The translations under genes were made by a program, and so were the position numbers. Under the pieces are notes generated by a model. That model saw only the letters and a list, made by a program, of their open reading frames with translations, searched no databases and had not been told where the DNA came from. Below, in pieces: positions 15,637 to 21,675 of a stretch of 64,000 bases of DNA; positions within the stretch are counted from its first letter, which is position 1, and every line of letters starts with the position of its first letter. The DNA is from Hyphomicrobium sp. (GTDB lineage: Bacteria; Pseudomonadota; Alphaproteobacteria; Rhizobiales; Hyphomicrobiaceae). The stretch covers positions 1-64,000 of the forward strand of contig JABFRT010000026.1 of assembly GCA_013141015.1 (NCBI GenBank), written 5' to 3'.

Positions 15637-15873
15637 CTACTCAAACTGTCCCGGATATCCGATGAGCAATTCTTGAAGTTCCTCACGCCCAACATTTTTG
15701 AGCTTTCCATTCAGTTCGTGATATTCACTGTCTGTCAATCGCCCTTCAACTGCCAGCGCCGCTAGATAACCGGCCCATAGAAGATTGATCGTGTCGGAAT
15801 TGCCCCGATAAGCTATTTGCTCCATCATGATTTCGCCCAACCCCGCAGCGTTGAATGTTCCGGTCATAGTCAT
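15637..15873 (-). CDS. Putative immunity protein for the E-x-K nuclease toxin
   Basis: The 78-residue acidic, mostly helical protein starts MTMTGTFNAAGLGEIMMEQI and includes INLLWAGYLAALAVEGRLTD and HELNGKLKNVGREELQELLI. Its ATG overlaps the toxin stop (ATGA), and AGGAG lies within the last toxin codons, so translation of the two is coupled. Size, charge and coupling fit a CdiI-type antidote. I recognise no named family. Confidence 0.65.
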   Translation of the reverse strand: MTMTGTFNAAGLGEIMMEQIAYRGNSDTINLLWAGYLAALAVEGRLTDSEYHELNGKLKNVGREELQELLIGYPGQFE

Positions 15874-16355
15874 TTGCTCCTAACCACGTGCACAGCTCCG
15901 CTCTTGGTCATAACAGTAACTGTGCTGATTTTACGTCTTGTGTCTGCTGTAAATGCACGCCTGATAGAATCTGCCGCTATCTCCTCGGTCATTCCGACTT
16001 GCGCTCTTGCATCGATATTCACGTTTGCGGATTGGCTCCGAGCGTTTGAAATGCGGTTTGTGATAGAGCCAGCCATCCGTCGTGGATCTGTATTTTTTAG
16101 GGTCGAGACAGTCTTTAGTTCGTGCACGACTCCATTTATTCCAAAATCTGGTGTTTTTCCTGCTCCACGCGGAATTATTTCAACGTCATGTCCAAGGTCC
16201 TTAAGTTCTTCAACAAATCGCCGTTCTGCCGGCTTTAACTCATCAAGGCGTCCAGTAATTTTGCCAACACCGGGTCGCTTGCTGAGAAATTCCGGAAGCT
16301 TTTGCGGTAAGTTTTTGGGCAACGTCGGCGCCTTCGGCACGCCCGGTTTGCCCAT
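15870..16355 (-). CDS. C-terminal nuclease toxin domain, CdiA tRNase-like (orphan cassette)
   Basis: The 161-codon ORF opens with a proline/lysine-rich linker (MGKPGVPKAPTLPKNLPQKL). It then shows AERRFVEELKDLGHDVEIIP and TPDFGINGVVHELKTVS, an acidic residue followed by E-x-K. That is the arrangement of restriction-enzyme-fold CdiA C-terminal nucleases, many of which cut tRNA. The end, KISTVTVMTKSGAVHVV, fits a core strand pair. Upstream in another frame is the portal-like tail with a PRVPAGNPGTGGQW linker, ending TAA/TGA-like 20-odd bases before this ATG, so the cassette is a portal-toxin fusion that has lost frame. No convincing ribosome site precedes the ATG at 16355. It may be silent until recombined. 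Confidence 0.7.
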   Translation of the reverse strand: MGKPGVPKAPTLPKNLPQKLPEFLSKRPGVGKITGRLDELKPAERRFVEELKDLGHDVEIIPRGAGKTPDFGINGVVHELKTVSTLKNTDPRRMAGSITNRISNARSQSANVNIDARAQVGMTEEIAADSIRRAFTADTRRKISTVTVMTKSGAVHVVRSK

Positions 16356-16377
16356 AATGTTTCATATTATCTTACCA

Positions 16378-16727
16378 AGACCCGCCTCACGATGTGGACT
16401 ATTCGATCCTCCATCCTCGCCGACCCACTGTCCGCCAGTTCCTGGATTGCCCGCCGGAACGCGCGGTTGATCCTGGCGATACTTCGCTGATACCGGCGCT
16501 TCCCCCTTCACCCCATACCCAGCCGCTGCACGCTTCTCATCATCGGTCAGGAAGGTTGCTGCACCGTCGCGGTAGCGACAAACGCTAAGAGTGGCGCGTC
16601 CACAGCGCTTCGCGTTCGGGGTTCAAGGCTTCGACTTGGTCCAAGTCCGGTGTGATCAGAAGTTTCGTGCCATAGGCCGGAGACAGCCATCTCGAAAACC
16701 CCTGCGCCATGCGATTGACCAGCGGCT
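16378..16727 (-). pseudogene. Portal 3' fragment with PRVPAGNP...GGQW linker
   Basis: The minus strand encodes PLVNRMAQGFSRWLSPAYGT, LDQVEALNPEREALWTRH, then (after a short palindromic insert and frame change) AATFLTDDEKRAAAGYGVKG and SAKYRQDQPRVPAGNPGTGG-QW, ending GLGKII-stop. The first two blocks match residues just before the toxin of the intact portal. The last block is the linker often seen between phage-type proteins and C-terminal toxins. It should belong to the nuclease toxin directly downstream. Confidence 0.85.
16561..16595. repeat. Short palindromic insert (PE-B), copy 2
   Basis: Contains CCGTCGCGGTAGCGACAAAC and GCTAAGAGTGGC. It is identical in its visible part to copy 3 and is placed at the same point of the portal sequence, between ALWTR and ATFLTDDEK. 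Confidence 0.8.
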
Positions 16728-16824
16728 CTCTACGTAATCGAACCCTCACAGGTTCCGCAGTACCGTTCCACTGCTCCGCGCGTCGTCCATCACGCCGGCG
16801 CCGGCGCACTAAACGTTTTCAAGA

Positions 16825-17244
16825 TCACTCTGGACTTCGTGGCAGCTTGAGGTCCAGCGTGGGAAACGAGACTACTCCCATTGATTTACAATCGTTCGAC
16901 CAAAGAACGTAAATGTATTCGTGGCTATAGTTTTTCCCGTTCTCAACAAAGGTACTTGTTACCTTATATCGATAGACGTGGCCGAACTCATCTTGTTGCG
17001 ACGCGATTTCCCCGCTCATATCGACTGTCCAGCCCGCACCTGCTCGCCTGACGAAATCCTCGACGAATTTTCTCGCCATTTCAGTACAAGGCAAAGCACC
17101 TATCTCATCGGCGTTCAACAGGCGCTCATTCTGATCAATTTTTGCTGGTGGAAACTTCATTTGCATCTCCTCGGCACGCGTTGGTGTTTGCGAGAGCATT
17201 GCAGCAGCGAGGAATGTTCCAATCGCGAATGCAATTCTCATCAA
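16825..17244 (-). CDS. Unrecognised secreted protein within the cassette region
   Basis: The 139-residue product has a clear signal peptide (MMRIAFAIGTFLAAAMLSQT, with a likely cut after PTRA-E). The mature part has LLNADEIGALPCTEMARKFV, AGWTVDMSGEIASQQDEFGH and a C-terminal LWSNDCKSMGVVSFPTL, with two cysteines that could form a disulphide. It lies between a portal fragment and the IS5-type element, in the same direction as the cassettes. It may be a periplasmic immunity protein or unrelated cargo. There is no domain I can name. Confidence 0.6.
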   Translation of the reverse strand: MMRIAFAIGTFLAAAMLSQTPTRAEEMQMKFPPAKIDQNERLLNADEIGALPCTEMARKFVEDFVRRAGAGWTVDMSGEIASQQDEFGHVYRYKVTSTFVENGKNYSHEYIYVLWSNDCKSMGVVSFPTLDLKLPRSPE

Positions 17245-17333
17245 TGGCCGTTCCTACCTAGGCCACAAACTCATAAACTGACTTTGCAACGGCTGCGAAC
17301 AGTGATTCAAGCTACCAAACGGGGGAGCTTGAG

Positions 17334-18103
17334 ATGGCACGCTACGAACTCACCGACGCCGAATGGAAAATCATCGCGCCGCTTTTGCCGAATAAACCGC
17401 GTGGCGTGCCGCGTGTTGACGACCGCCGCGTCTTGAACGGCATCTTCTGGCGGTTGCGCAGCGGCGCGCCGTGGGCCGATATTCCAGAACGCTACGGCCC
17501 TTACACGACCTGCTACAATCGCTTCGTGCGCTGGCGGGCAGCCGGTGTTTGGGATCAGATTTTGAAGGCAGTTTCGCAAGCCTACAACGGCAAAATCCAA
17601 ATGATCGACAGTTCTGTCGTGCGCGTGCATCAGCATGCAGCCAACGGCGAAAAAAAAGTGGCCGAAGCCGTTGCATGGGCCGTTCCCGCGGCGGGCTCAC
17701 GACCAAGATCCACGCGCTCGTCGATGCGCACGGCCTCCCGATCCAGATCAAGCTGACCGAGGGCCAAGCTCATGACGGAGTGAGCGCTACTGATATGCTG
17801 GGCTTGCTCGGCGACGGATGCATGCTGCTGGCTGATCGCGGTTACGATTCAAATGCGCTGCGCGAAAAGATCACCAGCCAGGGCGGCTATGCCAACATCC
17901 GGCCGAAATCCAATCGCGTCGAACCGCCGGTGTTCAGTCCGTTCGCATATAAACTGCGAAACCGGGTCGAGCGCTTCTTCAACAGGCTCAAGCATTACCG
18001 CGCTATCGCCACCCGCTTCGACCGCCACGATGACAACTTCATGGCCTCAGTGAAACTTGCTGCCATCCGCATCTGGATGCGGTTTAATGAGTCTGTGGCC
18101 TAG
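17334..18103 (+). mobile_element. IS5-family transposase (IS427-like), two frames joined at an A8 slip site
   Basis: Frame one starts at 17334 (MARYELTDAEWKIIAPLLPN, then FWRLRSGAPWADIPERYGPY and the first catalytic aspartate in QMIDSSVVRVHQ). Frame two continues CMGRSRGGLTTKIHALVDA, LLADRGYDSNALRE (second aspartate) and NRVERFFNRLKHYRAIATRF (glutamate), ending at 18103. Between them GCGAAAAAAAAGTGG has eight A, and the frames are related by -1, the usual programmed frameshift in this group. It is the only plus-strand gene in the first 24 kb. I could not fix the inverted repeats, so the element's exact ends are unknown. Confidence 0.9.
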
Positions 18104-18221
18104 CCGGAGGAATGTTTGCTAAAGGATCTGTGGCGGGGGGAATATACACCGGCTCTTTGCCATACATATGCAAAACAACACCGCCGCCTCCCTTTTCGAA
18201 GTCCGGAGGAAATAATCCGCG

Positions 18222-18275
18222 TCCACAGCGCTCCGCGTTCCATGTTCAGCGCTTCGACTTGATCGCAGTCCATTC
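18222..18275 (-). pseudogene. Short portal-gene scar
   Basis: The minus strand reads DCDQVEALNMERGALWTR, matching DLDQVEALNPEREALWTR of the intact portal. Nothing else of the portal is left. It lies between the frameshifted immunity-like gene and the IS5-type element and marks another former cassette boundary. Confidence 0.75.
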
Positions 18276-18284
18276 GCCGTCAAG

Positions 18285-18681
18285 TCAACCCATCTTCACG
18301 TACTTCGGATTCCCGGAAATAGGCCGGGCGAACCATGGGCAATGTGTGATCTGAGCGATCGTGTTATTAGGAATCGTCTTCCATTCCTCAATCACCGCGT
18401 CCGCAATTTGATCTGGCGTTTCGCCGTACTCCTGCTGGCGCACCCACTCAAAACTACTGCCGGGCGCTGGCCGAACAGGCACCGCTCCAGCGAGCGATGA
18501 GCGCTATGATTGCGCGACGCAAGAAGCTGATCAGATCAGCCCCGCTCAGACCAAAATCGCCTTCCGCGATAGGCACGAGGTGCCAGATGCCGACGGCATC
18601 AACATCCAACTCGTCGGGAATGTGAGAAATAAACTCGCTAAGCGTCAGACCGGAACCGCTGCGTCGGGATAATGATGTCAT
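18285..18681 (-). pseudogene. Orphan immunity-like gene, frameshifted
   Basis: The first frame (from 18681) reads LTLSEFISHIPDELDVDAVG, IWHLVPIAEGDFGLSGADLI and FLRRAIIALIARW. The second frame continues VPVRPAPGSSFEWVRQQEYG, ETPDQIADAVIEEW and PWFARPISGNPKYVKMG. Joined near 18465-18475 they make a single acidic protein of about 130 residues with no signal peptide. The layout is like immunity proteins found alone behind polymorphic toxins. One extra base would explain the break. The toxin it opposed is not present. Confidence 0.55.
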
Positions 18682-18757
18682 TTCGCGTGAACCTGATATC
18701 CGTTTTTTTTAATAACGCCTTGTCGAGCGAATTTGGCACCGGCTTGCGGCAAAAAGC

Positions 18758-18997
18758 CTACTCGGCATTCAACTTTCTCAAAAACTTCCGAAACGCATCT
18801 AGCTGACTATCATCCACAAGAAAATGTTGCTCCCCACTTTTAGAACGCGACGGTGCGCTGCCATCACCGCCGCCCAAAAGTTCTTCTAGATAATCGCAAG
18901 CCTGCTCAAATGTATCCTGCCCACGAACAGATATCGCAAGCTCCACGCCGCTTGAGATAAGATGAAGAATAAATCTGAATTTTGCCGAATCCGTCAT
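18758..18997 (-). CDS. Putative immunity protein for the RNase A-like toxin
   Basis: The 79-residue protein starts MTDSAKFRFILHLISSGVEL and continues QDTFEQACDYLEELLGGGDG, ending QLDAFRKFLRKLNAE. The ATG lies 9 nt after the stop of the toxin ORF, with AGGTAGG just upstream. There is no signal peptide. The family is unknown to me; the antidote role is inferred from size and from its position directly behind the toxin. Confidence 0.6.
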   Translation of the reverse strand: MTDSAKFRFILHLISSGVELAISVRGQDTFEQACDYLEELLGGGDGSAPSRSKSGEQHFLVDDSQLDAFRKFLRKLNAE

Positions 18998-19006
18998 GAC
19001 ACCTAC

Positions 19007-19712
19007 CTAATCATCGTTGCGTGGATACGAGGATATGACCGTGAACCCGTTTTTAGATCTTGGATCGTGTACAATTGAGATTCCGACCCCGGTGGTTACT
19101 CTAATCCTCGGTTGTTCGCGTACATTTCGTGCATAAGCCTCGACGCCTGTAGCGGACGAGAAGACGCCGACAATGAAATCCCTTTTCAGTTCACCGCTTA
19201 CCACTCGCCCGACCTTATCAAGATTTTGAGCCAGTATAGCGTTAGTGAGTTTCGTGGCAGCCTCAATGGATGGATAAGAACCTGCTCTTATCCGGGTTGC
19301 TGGAACTTCAAGTGCAATAAACTTCGCAGACTCTTGTCGAACATGTGCAATCAGAAGTTCTGGCGTCTTTCCAACATGGTCCCTATGAGTATGCCCACCC
19401 CTGGCGGCCTCGTCGGCTAGGTTAACTTGAAATCGGCCAACCTCATCAGCCTGAGCGACCACAATTCTGTCATCACGTTCAGGCTGTACCCCGCCGCCAT
19501 CCGTCCACCTGCCGCTTTCGCGACCGCTGCCGGACGGAACGCGCGGTTGATCGTCGCGATATTTCGCTGACGCCGGAGCTTCGCCTTTCGCTCCATATCC
19601 GGCGGCCGCGCGCTTCTCATCATCGGTCAGGAAGGTTGCTGCACCGTCGCGGTAGCGACAAACGCTAAGAGTGGCGCATCCACAGCGCTTCGCGTTCGGG
19701 GTTCAGGGCATG
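19007..19712 (-). CDS. Orphan cassette: portal C-terminal fragment fused to an RNase A-like toxin
   Basis: Reading left from 19712, the DNA encodes ALNPEREALWMRH, then (after a short palindrome and frame change) AATFLTDDEKRAAAGYGAKG, APASAKYRDDQPRVPSGSG and RWTDGGG. These are the portal end and a toxin linker. Without interruption the frame then enters GGHTHRDHVGKTPELLIAHV, KLTNAILAQNLDKVGRVVSG and GFTVISSYP. This is the pattern of the bacterial CdiA-CT RNase A-like domain, including the early GGHT..HVGKT histidine/lysine segment. I find no start codon in frame upstream, as expected for an orphan module that is expressed only after recombination. A GTG at 19462 is the only nearby candidate. 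Confidence 0.78.
19641..19675. repeat. Short palindromic insert (PE-B), copy 3
   Basis: Contains CCGTCGCGGTAGCGACAAAC and GCTAAGAGTGGC, the same as copy 2. It interrupts the portal-like sequence of the RNase A-type cassette at the same site as in the nuclease cassette, so both cassettes share descent. Confidence 0.8.
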
Positions 19713-19716
19713 ATTG

Positions 19717-19959
19717 TCAGTCTGTGCCCGCATTGATCATGGCAATGAGATGATCGTAGCTATCGTCAACTCCTTCGTCGCCCTTGAACACGCTGTATTC
19801 AATTCGATTTTCAAAGAATTCGACTTCCACCCGATGTCCAACCATCGCAAACGAAACCATCACCGCCTCTGGTTGCTGCTGACTAATGGTGTACTCAAGA
19901 CCCTTCTCGCTCAAAAAGTTGAGAAAGGTCAGCATTCTAGACATTCCATTTATGGCCAT
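19717..19959 (-). CDS. Putative immunity protein for the portal-linked toxin module
   Basis: The 80-residue protein starts MAINGMSRMLTFLNFLSEKG and includes QQQPEAVMVSFAMVGHRVEV and YSVFKGDEGVDDSYDHLIAM. I chose the ATG at 19959 because AGGAG lies eight bases upstream, in the overlap with the toxin's last codons. A longer frame to 20010 lacks such a site. It is acidic and soluble. It is the only intact partner directly behind the intact portal-toxin gene. Its family is unknown to me. Confidence 0.65.
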   Translation of the reverse strand: MAINGMSRMLTFLNFLSEKGLEYTISQQQPEAVMVSFAMVGHRVEVEFFENRIEYSVFKGDEGVDDSYDHLIAMINAGTD

Positions 19960-19970
19960 TACTAAAACTC

Positions 19971-21587
19971 CTATTTTCTGAACCGGCCCTGATTGATCAG
20001 CTTCTGACATTTTCGCGCCCGTGCATCTCCCCCTTTTGCCAAATCGAAAACGTCCTCGATTGATAAATCACTGAGTTCATCAGGCAACTCGCGATTGATT
20101 TCACCTTTGCAATACTGAGAGACAAACTGCCGAATGGTCAACTTCCAGAGAGCTTTTGCAACTCCGCCTTTTTTCCCGACGAGGATGACTTGTGCTTCTG
20201 TGGCCTGATCACGAGGTCCGGCCCGTTCAGTCCCAACACCTTCTCCGCTACTCGAGACATCGCTCCCACCACCACTACCGACTCCATCCGCGGTCGTGAA
20301 GCGCCCAGCACCATCATGATAGGGATTGAACTTTGCTGACGCTTGTACATCCCCCTTCACGCCATACCCTGCTGCGGCACGCTTTTCGTCGTCGGTGAGG
20401 AAGGTCGCCGCGTTCAATCGCGTCCACAGTGCTTCGCGTTCGGGATTCAAAGCTTCGACTTGGTCGAGGTCGGGCTTGATCAACAGTGGCGCGCCATAAG
20501 CGGGACTCAGCCATTTGGAAAATCCCTGCGCCATGCGATTGACCAGCGGCAGCACGGTCTGTCTCCAAAACGCCCGCTGCGCCTCGGCGTAATTGGAATA
20601 CGTCGCATCTCCCGGAATTCCCAAAAGCATCGGCGGCACGCCAATCGCCAGCGCAATCTCGCGCGCCGCCGCATTCTTGGCTTCGATGAAATCCATATCC
20701 TTGGGCGTCAGGCTGAGCGGTTTCCAATCGAGCCCGCCTTCCAGCAACAATGGACGCCCTGCGTGTGCCGCACCCTGGAAGTTGGTTTCCAATTCCGACT
20801 TCAGCCGCGCGAACTGTTCGTCCGACATCTGGCCGTTCGCCGCCGCGTAAACCAGCGCACCACTCGGCCTGGCCGAATTGTCAAGCAGCGCCTTGTTCCA
20901 CCCGGACGCGGTGTTGTGAATATCAATCGCAACGGCGGCTGCCTCGATTGGGCTCATGCCGTAGTGATCGTTCGCCGGATGAAACAGCCGCGTGTGCAGT
21001 ACCGGCCGCACACCCGCGACAGGCTCATCCAAAAACCGTATCGATTTTCCGCCAGCGGTATATTCGTAACCCTCCGGCCAGCCATCGAGGCCCGGCAGCA
21101 CTTTCATGCGGTCCGGGCGCAGATTGTGCAGCTCGCGGATTTCGCCGTCGACCGCCACCGCTTCGACATAACTATTGCCCGCGACCAGCAGGAACCCGTA
21201 CCAGGCTTCAAGGAAATCGGTGCCGGTGTGGTCAAAGCTCGGCTGGCGCATCAGTTCAAGCAGCGGATGCTGTTCGATCTCGACGCCGCCCTCATACAGA
21301 ATGAGCGGAATAGACGCCGCCGCTTCCGCGATCATCCGCACGCTGCGATAGACAATCGCGTTCTGCATGAAGCCTTCACGCGCAAACGCACCATAATCGC
21401 GCGGGCTCCACACCGGTGCCCCAAGATTGTCATAGGCAATCAGCGGGCCAACGCGGGAAGCTTTTTGCTCCGCTGCCTGCGCCTGACCCGCGCCTTCCGG
21501 CCGGCGCGCGGAACGCGTGTCGGAAGGCGCAAGCATAGAGCCACGCGCGAAGAAAAGGCGCGTGAGCGCCCCCGGTATCATCGCCAT
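19971..21587 (-). CDS. Phage portal protein (GTA gp3-like) with a C-terminal polymorphic-toxin module
   Basis: The 538-residue protein starts MAMIPGALTRLFFARG with AAGGA before the ATG. Residues 60-410 are a HK97-type portal: GFMQNAIVYRSVRMIAEAAA, FLEAWYGFLLVAGNSYVEAV, HYGMSPIEAAAVAIDIHNTA, AIGVPPMLLGIPGDATYSNY and AFWRQTVLPLVNRMA. Family members usually end near residue 400-420. Here residues 420-435 are NPYHDGAGRFTTADG, a linker seen ahead of C-terminal toxins. Residues 465-538 form a compact domain with LTIRQFVSQYCKGEINRELP, LSIEDVFDLAKGGDARARK and INQGRFRK, which I associate with C-terminal modules of Rhs-type proteins but cannot name. A PE-A palindrome lies in the N-terminal linker (codons for PSDTRSARRPEGAG). 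The immunity-type gene 19717-19959 follows with coupled translation. Confidence 0.85.
   Translation of the reverse strand: MAMIPGALTRLFFARGSMLAPSDTRSARRPEGAGQAQAAEQKASRVGPLIAYDNLGAPVWSPRDYGAFAREGFMQNAIVYRSVRMIAEAAASIPLILYEGGVEIEQHPLLELMRQPSFDHTGTDFLEAWYGFLLVAGNSYVEAVAVDGEIRELHNLRPDRMKVLPGLDGWPEGYEYTAGGKSIRFLDEPVAGVRPVLHTRLFHPANDHYGMSPIEAAAVAIDIHNTASGWNKALLDNSARPSGALVYAAANGQMSDEQFARLKSELETNFQGAAHAGRPLLLEGGLDWKPLSLTPKDMDFIEAKNAAAREIALAIGVPPMLLGIPGDATYSNYAEAQRAFWRQTVLPLVNRMAQGFSKWLSPAYGAPLLIKPDLDQVEALNPEREALWTRLNAATFLTDDEKRAAAGYGVKGDVQASAKFNPYHDGAGRFTTADGVGSGGGSDVSSSGEGVGTERAGPRDQATEAQVILVGKKGGVAKALWKLTIRQFVSQYCKGEINRELPDELSDLSIEDVFDLAKGGDARARKCQKLINQGRFRK
21490..21540 (-). repeat. Two-stem palindromic element (PE-A), copy 5, inside the portal ORF
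   Basis: Outer arms GCGCCTTCCG/CGGAAGGCGC with an inner stem variant GCGCGCGGAACGCGTG. The frame stays open and the element encodes part of the portal N-terminal linker. Confidence 0.8.
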
Positions 21588-21629
21588 CGTATGTTTCCTT
21601 GTTGTCTATTTCGCGCGAACTTCTTAGTG

Positions 21630-21670
21630 GCGACTTGCGACTCTCGTTCCGAGAGCCGGCCGCAAGGCGC
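21630..21670 (+). repeat. Two-stem palindromic element (PE-A), copy 6
   Basis: Arms CTTGCG/CGCAAG enclose CTCTCG-TTC-CGAGAG. It lies directly behind the large terminase stop codon, between terminase and portal. Confidence 0.75.
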
Positions 21671-21675
21671 GTATC

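Noticed and set aside
17334-18103. IS5-type transposase called broken
   Set aside because: The two frames meet at an A8 tract in the -1 relation typical of programmed frameshifting in this IS group, so it may be functional.
19417-19623. Independent small gene
   Set aside because: It is an alternative frame across the portal fragment and linker of the RNase A-type cassette.
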